NCBI GenBank assembly: GCA_018969885.1
Contig: JAGWXN010000054.1
Coordinates: forward strand, 1 to 14,093
Length of the DNA: 14,093 nucleotides
Direction of reading: 5' to 3'
Source of the DNA: Betaproteobacteria bacterium
GTDB taxonomy: Bacteria > Pseudomonadota > Gammaproteobacteria > Burkholderiales > Burkholderiaceae
Below, in pieces: positions 1 through 6,874 of this stretch. The notes beneath the pieces are model-generated. The model saw nothing but the letters and a program-made list of their open reading frames with translations. It did not search any database and was not told the DNA's origin. The first letter of the stretch is position 1; the number at the start of each line of letters is the position of its first letter. The position numbers and the translations under genes are program-made.

Positions 1-347
1 TAATCCTTGACCGCAATACCTTCGCCGCCCGATAACGGACCCACCACGATGTCGACCTTATCCTGCTCGGCGAGCTTGCGGACTGCGTTGACCGCGACAT
101 CCGGGTTGGCGTTGGACGAGGCCTTGATCATTTCGATCTTACGTCCTGCGACCACCCCACCCCGCTCCTTGATGGCGAGTTCAGCGCCCCGCATGCCGTC
201 GGCACCACCTGCGGCAAATGGGCCTTCCAGCGTGGCGAGCACGCCGATCTTGACCGGAGCGCCCTGCGCCCAGGCGACGCTCGTGAGGGTAGCCGCGACC
301 GCGGCGCCCGTCATCGAGCGAATCCAGATCCGTTTGGTCTCCTTCAT
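1..347 (-). CDS. Liv/HAAT-type ABC transporter periplasmic substrate-binding protein (N-terminal 115 residues, cut by window edge)
   Basis: Periplasmic ligand-binding component of a branched-chain amino-acid-type importer; only the first 115 residues are present, and the reading frame runs open off the left edge. The ATG at 347 has a strong ribosome binding site, AAGGAG, a few bases upstream. Residues 1-27 form a Sec signal peptide (basic start, hydrophobic AAVAATLTSVAWA core, cleavage probably after AWA). The mature start, PVKIGVLATLEGPFAAGG, is the typical beta-strand opening of the Peripla_BP_6 fold. It continues with GAELAIKERGG, NPDVAVNAVRKLAEQDKVDIVVGPLSG, where family members place the first ligand-contact loop. 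It lies 24 bp after the LivM-type permease and belongs to the same operon. The family binds leucine, amides, urea or aromatic acids, so the ligand here is unknown; the neighbouring amidohydrolases suggest a nitrogenous compound (inference). Confidence 0.9.
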   Translation of the reverse strand, partial: MKETKRIWIRSMTGAAVAATLTSVAWAQGAPVKIGVLATLEGPFAAGGADGMRGAELAIKERGGVVAGRKIEMIKASSNANPDVAVNAVRKLAEQDKVDIVVGPLSGGEGIAVKD

Positions 348-371
348 CTTCTTCTCCTTGCTGAAATGCGC

Positions 372-1529
372 TCAGTGGCGCTGGGTTGGTCCATCGGAAT
401 GGGACAAATGAGCCTGCTGCTGGGCATCAAACCGGCGGCGAAACTTTGACCACAGCCCGAGCAGGCCGTCGGGTGAGAACAGTACGATGGCGAGGAACAC
501 CGCGCCGATCACGAGGTTGAAACGCTCGCGGTCGATCAGGTCGATTGCAAAGGTCTGGAGCAGGACGAACACGATCGCGCCGAGGAATGCGCCAATGGGG
601 TGCCGCATGCCGCCAAGTACCGCGATAACCAGAATGTTGATCTGCCAGCCCGTGTTGACCGAGCCAGGTGTGATGAGTCCGTTGTACCAGACGAGGAGTA
701 CGCCGCCGATGGCGGCTAGCAATCCGCCAAAGGCGTAGGCGGCAACCCTGTGTGCTACCACATTGAACCCGAGCGCGGCCATCCGTCGCGGGTTATCGCG
801 AACACCCTGGAGCGCAATGCCGAACGGTGTACGAATCAGCCATTTGACCGCCAGGTATCCCGCCAGAGCCCAGAAGAGACAGAGGTAGAAGAATGGGATG
901 GGCTCGCGCCAGTTGAGACCGAAGACATCGGGCGGATAAACCTTCTGAAAGCCCTGAAAGCCATTGAATAGTGTGTAGTTCTGCAACGCCAGGTAATAGA
1001 ACGCGACGCCAAAGGCGAGCGTGATCATGATGGTGTAGATACCCTCGGTACGAACCGACAGCCAGCCCACTAGCGTCGCAAAGGTGGTGGCGATGAGTAG
1101 GGAAAACAAAACAGCCACCCACCAGGGCCATCCCAGGCTGATTGGCGTGCTGCTTTCGCCGAAAATCGCCACGGCGTAACCCGCCACCCCCGCAACTGAC
1201 ATCTGGGCAAGCGAGACGATGCCGCCATAGCCACCAAGGAACGTGAGCGACAGTGCGATCAGGCCCAACACCAGCGATTGTGCTGCGACCTGGAAGGTGA
1301 AGAAAGGTGAGGCGATCAGGGGGTAGACAAGCGCCAGCAGGAAGATCAGCACATGTCGAGCCGAGAGGTGACGCCACAGAAACTTGAGCCAGCGCGGCGC
1401 ATCGCTTGATGCGTATGGGTCAACGGTGGTGGACCCGCTTCCACCGAGCGGGACTGACGCTGCGCGCGGCAAAGAACGAGACGGAGTGAGTCCACTCTGC
1501 ATGGCCCGCCGCCAGCGGCTCGCGCTCAT
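372..1529 (-). CDS. livM: LivM-type ABC transporter permease of operon A
   Basis: Inner-membrane permease (385 aa) of a HAAT importer, partner of the LivH-type protein encoded just upstream. The ATG overlaps the livH stop as ATGA, so translation is probably coupled. The conserved LivM signature GGYGGIVSLAQMSVAGVAGY is present at about residues 98-117, and hydrophobic segments run from about residue 58 to 355. The loop GVRDNPRRMAALGFNV matches the cytoplasmic segment that contacts the ATPase. The protein ends near LFSPDGLLGLW, the usual family end. It is longer than most LivM proteins because of a polar, Ser/Pro/Arg-rich N-terminal extension of about 50 residues and a basic Gln/His-rich tail after FRRRFD. 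No good internal start removes the extension, and the ATGA overlap argues for the full length. Substrate unknown. Confidence 0.93.
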   Translation of the reverse strand: MSASRWRRAMQSGLTPSRSLPRAASVPLGGSGSTTVDPYASSDAPRWLKFLWRHLSARHVLIFLLALVYPLIASPFFTFQVAAQSLVLGLIALSLTFLGGYGGIVSLAQMSVAGVAGYAVAIFGESSTPISLGWPWWVAVLFSLLIATTFATLVGWLSVRTEGIYTIMITLAFGVAFYYLALQNYTLFNGFQGFQKVYPPDVFGLNWREPIPFFYLCLFWALAGYLAVKWLIRTPFGIALQGVRDNPRRMAALGFNVVAHRVAAYAFGGLLAAIGGVLLVWYNGLITPGSVNTGWQINILVIAVLGGMRHPIGAFLGAIVFVLLQTFAIDLIDRERFNLVIGAVFLAIVLFSPDGLLGLWSKFRRRFDAQQQAHLSHSDGPTQRH

Positions 1530-2473
1530 GCCGGTCGCCCCAGGATGCCACGCGGCCGAAATGCCAGCACCAGAATCAGGATCACGAAGGTGAACACCAC
1601 GCTGTAGGTGGGCGCATAAGCGAGCCCGAAGGTCTCAGCAAGCCCGAGGATCACCGCACCGATCGCTGCTCCCACCACGCTGCCCATCCCGCCCACGATC
1701 ACGACAATCAGTGAAGCAAGCAGGAGTCGTGTGTCCTCGCCAGGCACCATGGACAGTTCAACGGCTCCGATCACGCCGCCAAAGCCTGCAAGGCCTGCTC
1801 CAAGCATGAAGGTGATTGCGAAAACCAGGTTTACGTTTACGCCCGAGGCCGCGAGCATGTTGCGGTCGTCGACGCCTGCTCGGATCATGGCGCCCACGCG
1901 GGTTCGGGTAAGCAGCCACCAGAGGAAAACACCGATCGCGATACCAAACGCGAGCAGGCTAAGCCGATACGCGGAATAGGCTTTGATGAGCGGAATACCC
2001 CGAATCGGTCCGTGAAGCCAATCCGGTGCGTCCATCTGGTGCACCTGTGCGGTGAATGCCCAAAGCAGCAGGTCGGCGATGACAATCGACAAGCCAATGG
2101 TGACCATGGTCTGCCGCATGTCCTCGCCCTGCATGTGGCGCAGGATCAGAACCTGCATCACCAGACCGACGATCGCCGCGGCCAGAAAGCCTGCTGCGAC
2201 CGCCAGAATCCACCAGCCAGTGGTTTCGGCGACCATGAAACCGACATAGCCACCGAGCAGATACAGCGATCCATGCGCGAGGTTCACGTTACGCATGAGA
2301 CCGAATACGAGGGTAAAGCCGGATGCCACGATGAAATAGAGCGAGGCAAGCGTAAGGCCATTCAACAGCGTGACGAAATAGAGCCGCGTGTTGTCTGCAA
2401 TCGCCCAGATCGAGAAGATCGCGATCGGTCCGCCGATCAAGAGCCACAACCACTGACGGGTACTCCACCTCAT
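1526..2473 (-). CDS. livH: LivH-type ABC transporter permease of operon A
   Basis: Inner-membrane permease (315 aa) forming the translocation channel with the LivM-type partner. Many transmembrane segments are visible, beginning at about residues 8-26 and 33-57. The family motif follows at NVNLAHGSLYLLGGY (about residues 62-76), and the ATPase-contact loop is RAGVDDRNMLAASGVNV. The C-terminal LAFRPRGILGRPA is the standard family end. The start overlaps the upstream amidohydrolase stop (ATGA) and its own stop overlaps the livM start (ATGA), so amidohydrolase, LivH and LivM are likely translated as a coupled unit. A direct overlap between an enzyme gene and a permease gene supports importer and enzyme acting on the same compound. 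The alternative of a genuine leucine/isoleucine/valine system cannot be excluded from sequence but is less likely given the neighbours. Confidence 0.94.
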   Translation of the reverse strand: MRWSTRQWLWLLIGGPIAIFSIWAIADNTRLYFVTLLNGLTLASLYFIVASGFTLVFGLMRNVNLAHGSLYLLGGYVGFMVAETTGWWILAVAAGFLAAAIVGLVMQVLILRHMQGEDMRQTMVTIGLSIVIADLLLWAFTAQVHQMDAPDWLHGPIRGIPLIKAYSAYRLSLLAFGIAIGVFLWWLLTRTRVGAMIRAGVDDRNMLAASGVNVNLVFAITFMLGAGLAGFGGVIGAVELSMVPGEDTRLLLASLIVVIVGGMGSVVGAAIGAVILGLAETFGLAYAPTYSVVFTFVILILVLAFRPRGILGRPA

Positions 2474-3765
2474 GCGGCGCTCACCCAGCTACGGGCCTGG
2501 TCAACCGGCGGCGACTTGGCAAATACACCGTCTTTCATGACGGCCAGAATCCGCTTTGGATCGCGCAGGATCGACAGGTTGGCGAGCGGGTCGCCATCGA
2601 GAAGCATCAGGTCAGCCAGGTAGCCTTCCTTAACCAGGCCCAGCTCGTTGGGCCGCAGCATGACCTGACCGCCATAGAGCGTGCACGAGCGGATCGCCTC
2701 CATGGGAGTAAAGCCGAGGTGCCTTACGAACAACTCCAGATCACGCGCATTCTGCAAATGAGGGTTGAACGCAAAACCATAGTCGCCCCCAGGCAGCACG
2801 CGAATGCCTCTGCGGTGCATGGCCTTGAGCGATTCACACGCTGCTGCCCACTCTTCTTCATACCCCATCGAAACCGCTTTCTCGCGGCTGACGCCCCAGG
2901 GTTCGGCCTCATTGAGCAGGGCGTAGATGATGCCGATTCCGGGCACAACGAAGACCTCATCGCGGGCTGCCTCAAGCATGTCGAGTGCTTCGGTGTCGGT
3001 GAAGCTTGCGTGATAGATCATGCGGATGCCGTGCCGCAACGCCTGCTTGACACTTGCACAGGAGCGCGCGTGCACGATGATGCGTTTGCCGCGCATCTTC
3101 ACTTCCTCAGCGCAGGCAGCCACCTCGGCATCGGTCATCCAGGTGGTCTTCGCGTCGGCACCTGGTACGAAGTTATCGCCCGACAGATTGAGCTTGACCG
3201 CGTCCACGCCGTACTTGAGGAACATGCGAGTGACCCGGCGCAGATCCTCGGCGCCGTTGACCACTACGCCAAAGCTGAAGTCGGGGAAGGGCAAGTGCGG
3301 CAGCATCTCGTCGCCGAGACCACCGGGAACGGTGATTTCCTGGCTCGCCGCGAGATAGCGCGGCCCTGGAATTTGCCCCGCCTCAATCGCATTGCGGATT
3401 ACTACGTCGAGCCTGGGCTTCGCACAGGCCGCGCCCACGCAGGAGGTAAAGCCTGCTTTGAGATAGTTGTGAGCGACTTTGGCCGACCACAGCACATGCT
3501 CTTCCAGCGGCATGGTCTGGATGGCAGCGAGCGTCGGGGCGTCATTCCAGGAGAAATGCGTGTGAGCCTCAGTCATGCCCGGCATCAGCGTGGCGCCTGC
3601 GCCATCGATCACCATTGCGTCGCCTGCGCTTACGCCACCCAGGCTTCGCGTGATCTGCACAATACGCGAGCCGCGTACACGCACACTCCCCGAGTAAGTC
3701 AGCTGCCCCGACCCGTCAAGAATACGGACGTTGGTGAATAGGGTTTCGGTCGGGGCGCGGGCCAT
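2470..3765 (-). CDS. Metal-dependent amidohydrolase 2 (imidazolonepropionase-like, COG1228 type)
   Basis: Predicted cytoplasmic metal-dependent hydrolase (431 aa) that cleaves a C-N bond in an amide, cyclic amide, carbamate or urea-like substrate. Visible amidohydrolase landmarks: N-terminal beta-sandwich (about residues 8-60), HTH at 68-70 in EAHTHFSWND, Lys191 in VKLNLSGD as candidate carboxylated bridging lysine, His232 (VHARS), His252 (YHASF) and Asp328 (GGDYGF) as metal ligand or base. The C-terminal EGYLADLMLLDGDPL is the family's closing sandwich strand. I chose ATG 3765 because CGGAGA lies just upstream and MARAPTETLFTNVR aligns with the neighbour's start; a GTG-like extension to 3837 would run into the upstream gene. 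It is a paralog of the gene 43 bp upstream (roughly half of residues alike by eye). Substrate unknown; all catalytic positions are kept, so it should be active. Confidence 0.92.
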   Translation of the reverse strand: MARAPTETLFTNVRILDGSGQLTYSGSVRVRGSRIVQITRSLGGVSAGDAMVIDGAGATLMPGMTEAHTHFSWNDAPTLAAIQTMPLEEHVLWSAKVAHNYLKAGFTSCVGAACAKPRLDVVIRNAIEAGQIPGPRYLAASQEITVPGGLGDEMLPHLPFPDFSFGVVVNGAEDLRRVTRMFLKYGVDAVKLNLSGDNFVPGADAKTTWMTDAEVAACAEEVKMRGKRIIVHARSCASVKQALRHGIRMIYHASFTDTEALDMLEAARDEVFVVPGIGIIYALLNEAEPWGVSREKAVSMGYEEEWAAACESLKAMHRRGIRVLPGGDYGFAFNPHLQNARDLELFVRHLGFTPMEAIRSCTLYGGQVMLRPNELGLVKEGYLADLMLLDGDPLANLSILRDPKRILAVMKDGVFAKSPPVDQARSWVSAA

Positions 3766-3801
3766 GGATATCTCCGTGCGGGTCGTCGCGCAGTGGTTGG
3801 G

Positions 3802-3819
3802 GGGCCGCTCAGGCGGCCC
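3802..3819 (-). other. Stem-loop over the amidohydrolase 1 stop codon
   Basis: Minus strand GGGCCGC-CTGA-GCGGCCC: a perfect GC-only 7-bp stem with a tetraloop that contains the TGA stop (3809-3811). No U-run follows. It lies in the 43-bp gap between the two amidohydrolase genes and could modulate expression of the downstream paralog or protect upstream mRNA. Confidence 0.55.
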
Positions 3820-5098
3820 AGCGCGTGGTGCGCGCATGTCGGGCGGGCGGTGCCCGATGAAACTCGCCGTCCTTCATGACTGCGAGAATGCGCTCTCGGT
3901 CCTGAAGGATGGTGATATCGGATAGCGGGTCGCCGTCAATCAGAAGCAAGTCGGCAAAGCAGCCCTCGCGGATATAGCCGATCTGCTTGCCCATTTTCAT
4001 CATCGGCCCGCCCCAGGCGGTGGCTGACAGCAACGCTTCCATTGGGCTCATGCCAACAAACTTGACGAAATATTCGAGGTCTTTTGCATTGGTGCCGTGC
4101 GGTGTCCAGGCAAAGCCGTAATCGCCGCCAGGCAAGATCCGGATGCCGCGTCGGCGCATGGCCTTCATGCTCTCGATGGCGGCTTCGAGCTCGCGGTGGT
4201 AACCCATCTTGCGCGTGACCTCGGGCGTGAGGCCCCAGGCGCTGGCGTGGTGGCTGGTGTTGATCAGCCAGGCGAGCCCGGGGGCCACGAAATGGTCAAA
4301 TTTGTGCGCTTCGAGCAGATCGAGCGCTTCCTCGTCAGCGAAACTTGCGTGGTAGATCACTTCGATCCCATGCCGAATGCACTGCTTGATCGACCAGGTG
4401 GACCGTGCGTGCGCGGCCACACGTTTGCCCCAGGCTTTTGCCTCCTGCACGCACACCGCGATTTCTTCCTCGGTGAACTGACTCATCTCGGAGGGCATGC
4501 CCGTAATGGATTCGCCCGAGAGGTTGATCTTGAGCGTGTCGACGCCGTACTTGCAGAACATACGCACGCAGCGACGCATCTCCTCGGCGCCACTGACCAC
4601 CGCGCCGAAGGCAAACTCGGGCTGTGGCAGGTGGGGGGCAGTGGTGTCGCCTAAACCCCCGGGCACTGTGATCTCCTGGCTCGCTGCGAGGTATCGGGGG
4701 CCAATGATGGTGCCATCATTGATGGCGTTACGGATTACGACATCGAGCCGAGGCTTGGCAGTGGCTGCGCCCACGCAGGACGTCCATCCCATGTCGAGAT
4801 AACGCCTCGCCACCTGTGCGCACCAGAGAATGTGCTCCTCAGGGGGCATACGCTGGATTGATTCGAGGCTGGGCTGGTCATTCCAGGAGAAATGTGTGTG
4901 CGCTTCGATCATTCCCGGCATGAGGAACGCGCCCGCGCCATCGATCACCTGTGCGCCTGCAACGGGTGCTGAGCGCATGCCTCGGGCGGTCTCCACCACA
5001 CGCGAAATACGGTTGCCCTGGACCAGAACCTCGCCGGTGAAAGGCGCTTCGCCACCGCCATCAAATACGCGCACATTGGTGAACAGCACATTGGCCAT
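3809..5098 (-). CDS. Metal-dependent amidohydrolase 1 (imidazolonepropionase-like, COG1228 type)
   Basis: Predicted cytoplasmic amidohydrolase (429 aa), paralogous to the next gene of the operon. Landmarks: HTH at residues 67-69 (EAHTHFSWND), Lys190 in LKINLSGE as candidate carboxylated lysine, His230 (AHARS), His250 (YHASF) and Asp326 (GGDYGF). Long blocks shared with the paralog include AKPRLDVVIRNAI and GPRYLAASQEITVPGGLGD. Both proteins differ most in the region around residues 196-210 and 268-300, where family members usually form the substrate pocket, so the two may handle different substrates or successive steps. The ATG lies 2 bp after the stop of the upstream alpha/beta hydrolase, with a weak GGAG about 12 bp before it, suggesting translational coupling. 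The stop codon sits in the loop of a GC-rich stem-loop. The family includes phenylurea and molinate hydrolases, but no substrate can be assigned here. Confidence 0.92.
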   Translation of the reverse strand: MANVLFTNVRVFDGGGEAPFTGEVLVQGNRISRVVETARGMRSAPVAGAQVIDGAGAFLMPGMIEAHTHFSWNDQPSLESIQRMPPEEHILWCAQVARRYLDMGWTSCVGAATAKPRLDVVIRNAINDGTIIGPRYLAASQEITVPGGLGDTTAPHLPQPEFAFGAVVSGAEEMRRCVRMFCKYGVDTLKINLSGESITGMPSEMSQFTEEEIAVCVQEAKAWGKRVAAHARSTWSIKQCIRHGIEVIYHASFADEEALDLLEAHKFDHFVAPGLAWLINTSHHASAWGLTPEVTRKMGYHRELEAAIESMKAMRRRGIRILPGGDYGFAWTPHGTNAKDLEYFVKFVGMSPMEALLSATAWGGPMMKMGKQIGYIREGCFADLLLIDGDPLSDITILQDRERILAVMKDGEFHRAPPARHARTTRWAA

Positions 5099-5100
5099 GG

Positions 5101-5943
5101 TCAGGCGGCTCCGGTTGCGAGAGCTGTCAGGTAGGGGCGCTCTGGGCGGCGGTTGGCGGTGGCGATGAAGTCACCGATCTCACGCAGGCACTCCGCGGGT
5201 CGCTCGAGCGGTTGCCAGTGACCGCAGCGTGGGAAAACCCGCATGCGGACATCAGGCGAGCTGATGAGACGATCGGCGAGGGCGCGCACCGACTGAGGCG
5301 GGGCCACAGCGTCTTCCTCGCCTGTCAGAAGGAGTACGGGTGCCGAAATTCGATCGAGCGGCGCGCTGCGTGCCTGGGCGAGCGCTTCGCACGTGCGGGC
5401 ATATCCCTCCGGACAACTTCGTGCAACCGAATCGCGCACGAAGGCTGCCACGAGTGGTTGCCGGGCTCGCGTCTCGGACGATAGTGCGGCCGCGACGGTT
5501 TGATCGGCGATGGTCTGCAGGCCCGCTACGCCTTGACTGCGGGCGAGTGCAGCCCGGGCGAGAAGGGGCGGGCGCGCACCGCTGGCGGGCTCGGAGAGCG
5601 GACCAATCAATGTGAGGCTTGCAACGCGCTTCGGATGCAGCACCGCAAAGTGCTGGGTCACAATGGTGCCAAGCGAGTGGGCGAGCCAGTGTGCACGGGT
5701 AATGGCCAGGCGCTCGCAAATCTGTTCCAGGCACCCTACGAAGCGCTCAATGGAGATCTCACCCTCGGCGCGAGCTGAACGGGCACTGCCAGGTAATTCG
5801 ACGCGAACGACGCGATAACGCGATAGCCCGGGTGCGAGCGGTGTCCAGACGTTGGCGCTACCGCCCAGGCCGTGCACACATACGATAGCCTCGCCTTCGC
5901 CCGTGTCTTCAACCGCGACCCGGTCGACGCTATGCAGGGTCAT
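5101..5943 (-). CDS. Alpha/beta hydrolase of operon A
   Basis: Predicted cytoplasmic serine hydrolase (280 aa from the chosen start), first large gene of operon A. The oxyanion segment VCVHGLGGSANVW is at about residues 21-33. The nucleophile elbow is LAHSLG with Ser90, the acid Asp211 is in LLTGEEDAVAPP, and the catalytic His242 is in CGHWQPLERP: a complete triad in the MhpC-like order. The first glycine of the usual G-x-S-x-G is alanine (AHSLG), which some active family members also show. Start: ATG 5943 has GAGG upstream and overlaps the stop of a 30-codon leader ORF as ATGA. The frame is open to a GTG at 6066 and has another ATG at 6000, but neither has a good ribosome binding site. The enzyme could hydrolyse an ester, lactone or C-C bond; its place before two amidohydrolases suggests it acts in the same pathway (inference). 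Confidence 0.88.
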   Translation of the reverse strand: MTLHSVDRVAVEDTGEGEAIVCVHGLGGSANVWTPLAPGLSRYRVVRVELPGSARSARAEGEISIERFVGCLEQICERLAITRAHWLAHSLGTIVTQHFAVLHPKRVASLTLIGPLSEPASGARPPLLARAALARSQGVAGLQTIADQTVAAALSSETRARQPLVAAFVRDSVARSCPEGYARTCEALAQARSAPLDRISAPVLLLTGEEDAVAPPQSVRALADRLISSPDVRMRVFPRCGHWQPLERPAECLREIGDFIATANRRPERPYLTALATGAA

Positions 5944-6032
5944 ACCGCCCTCGCCATTCGTACAGCAAGGACAGGCGCCGGTCTTCGGACGGGCGGACAT
6001 GGAATGGTCACGGCGTGACCGCTGTGGTGCAT
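5940..6032 (-). CDS. Possible 30-residue leader peptide coupled to the hydrolase
   Basis: A short ORF beginning MHHSGHAVTIPCPP and ending MARAV. Its ATG (6030-6032) is preceded by an excellent ribosome binding site, AAAGGAGA, with 8-9 bp spacing, better than that of the hydrolase itself. Its TGA overlaps the hydrolase ATG as ATGA. Such an arrangement is typical of translational coupling or of a leader peptide controlling a downstream gene. The peptide resembles nothing I know and has no membrane segment; it is rich in Pro, Arg, Ala and Val. A 15-bp palindrome lies inside it. It could instead be a chance ORF with the Shine-Dalgarno sequence serving a differently placed hydrolase start. Confidence 0.35.
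   Translation of the reverse strand: MHHSGHAVTIPCPPVRRPAPVLAVRMARAV
6006..6020. repeat. 15-bp perfect palindrome in the operon A leader
   Basis: GGTCACGGCGTGACC: 7-bp arms around a single central base. It lies about 112-126 bp downstream of the predicted transcription start of operon A, inside the leader ORF and upstream of the hydrolase start. Its size and symmetry fit a dimeric repressor site such as those used by TetR-family proteins, though an RNA hairpin is also possible with a reduced stem. It is coding in the leader ORF (SGHAVT), so it could also be chance. Confidence 0.35.
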
Positions 6033-6120
6033 CCGGCTGGTCTCCTTTGTGTCCCGCCTGCTGCACGACCTGGGCGCAGGACGCGGCGGCGGGATCAGCA
6101 ACCGGAAATGAGACTTGCGT

Positions 6121-6134
6121 CTCAAACCCTTGAG
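6121..6134. promoter_or_regulatory. Inverted repeat at the predicted operon A transcription start (candidate operator)
   Basis: CTCAA-ACCC-TTGAG: 5-bp arms with a 4-bp spacer. It lies just downstream of the -10 box of the candidate minus-strand promoter, covering the expected transcription start, which is a classical repressor position. The divergent TetR-like gene is the natural candidate to bind it. The arms are short, so this is tentative. Confidence 0.35.
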
Positions 6135-6138
6135 GTTG

Positions 6139-6168
6139 ATCATAGACCGAGTTTTAAATAATCAGCAA
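6139..6168 (-). promoter_or_regulatory. Candidate sigma70 promoter of operon A
   Basis: Read on the minus strand: TTGCTG (6168-6163), an 18-bp spacer containing an AT-rich run (ATTATTTAAAA), then TATGAT (6144-6139), a 5/6 match to TATAAT. This is the most AT-rich stretch between the two divergent genes. The expected start is near 6132, giving a leader of about 190 bases before the hydrolase ATG. The -35 match is only moderate. Confidence 0.45.
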
Positions 6169-6244
6169 GAACTTCCGGTTCATTTCGAGCGAGCTCCTCG
6201 GTCCGCTATACCGTCCGGTCGCGTTATCCGTATAAGGCAGTCGA

Positions 6245-6874
6245 TTGGGTCATCGTGATCTCAAACTAAGCGAAGCGCCGCTAGCGCCGCTTCGGGGCGT
6301 ACGGGCGGCAACCTATCGTCTGCTGCTCTCGGCCGCCATGCAGCTCATTCGGGAGGCGGGGCATGTGCCGGCAGTGGCTGAAGTGGCGCGTCGCTGCGGT
6401 GTGTCACGGGCGACTGCGTATCGCTATTTCCCTTCTCGGAGTGCGCTCATCGTCGCTGTGATGGACGAATCGCTTGGCCCGGTCCGCCGCTTTTCCTCCA
6501 AGCACCCAGATGGCCCGCGCCGGGTTCGCGAGGTGTTTGAAAAAACCTTCCCCCGGTTCCGTGATTTCGAGGCCCAGATGCGCGCAGCCGTTCAACTGTC
6601 GCTTGAGCACTGGGCGCGCGAGCGGGCGGGGGCGCTCGACGAGGAGCGCTTTCGCAGAGGCTTTCGCGTTCGAATCATGGGCGATGCCATCGCCCCAATG
6701 GCATCGCAGCTGTCCGCCCCGCAGCTACGCCGCTTACATCAGGCGCTCACCGTGGTGTATGGAATCGAGACCTGGGTGATTCTGAAGGACATCTGGGGAC
6801 TGTCCGATCGCTCGGTCGCGCAGGTTGCGCTTTGGATGGTTGATGCGCTGATCAGGGCGGCGCTCGAGGAGTGA
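6245..6874 (+). CDS. TetR/AcrR-family transcriptional regulator
   Basis: DNA-binding one-component regulator (209 aa). The N-terminal helix-turn-helix spans about residues 22-70: ATYRLLLSAAMQLIREAG, then VPAVAEVARRCGVSRATAYRYF with the recognition helix VSRATAYRYF, followed by PSRSALIVAVMD. The rest is helical and should bind a ligand and form the dimer. Start: a TTG at 6245 with AAGG 7 bp upstream; an in-frame TAA lies only 9 bp before it, and the next ATG (residue 32) would cut off helix 1, so TTG is the only sensible start. It is divergent from operon A and convergent with operon B, so it most likely represses operon A and perhaps B in response to a pathway compound (inference). Its stop codon lies in a strong stem-loop. 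Confidence 0.9.
   Translation: MGHRDLKLSEAPLAPLRGVRAATYRLLLSAAMQLIREAGHVPAVAEVARRCGVSRATAYRYFPSRSALIVAVMDESLGPVRRFSSKHPDGPRRVREVFEKTFPRFRDFEAQMRAAVQLSLEHWARERAGALDEERFRRGFRVRIMGDAIAPMASQLSAPQLRRLHQALTVVYGIETWVILKDIWGLSDRSVAQVALWMVDALIRAALEE

Larger units (their letters stand above)
5944..6244. other. Regulatory intergenic region between operon A and the tetR-like gene
   Basis: 301 bp between the hydrolase ATG and the regulator TTG. It contains the leader ORF, the 15-bp palindrome, the inverted repeat and the minus-strand promoter listed separately. The plus-strand promoter of the regulator is not clear: TATAAG at 6231-6236 is a good -10 match but would start transcription at the TTG codon. 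No RNA gene or riboswitch was recognised. Confidence 0.6.

Noticed and set aside
368..381. Inverted repeat GCGC-6-GCGC over the livM stop codon
   Set aside because: Only 4 bp of GC arms; expected often by chance in this composition.
793..1377. Long antisense or alternative-frame ORFs within the genes, such as 194 codons inside livM and 340 codons inside amidohydrolase 2
   Set aside because: They are shadows of GC-rich coding sequence, with no recognisable domain, while the opposite or other frame encodes clear family proteins.
3766..3837. Upstream extension of amidohydrolase 2
   Set aside because: It would overlap the previous gene, has no family similarity, and ATG 3765 has a good ribosome binding site and matches the paralog's start.
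5944..6066. Longer hydrolase start at GTG 6066 or ATG 6000, with a Cys-rich CPCC stretch
   Set aside because: No ribosome binding site for either, and the stretch does not resemble the family; kept only as an alternative.
6231..6236. TATAAG as -10 box of the tetR-like gene (leaderless mRNA)
   Set aside because: Good hexamer but no -35 at proper distance, and the AAGG inside it better serves as ribosome binding site.
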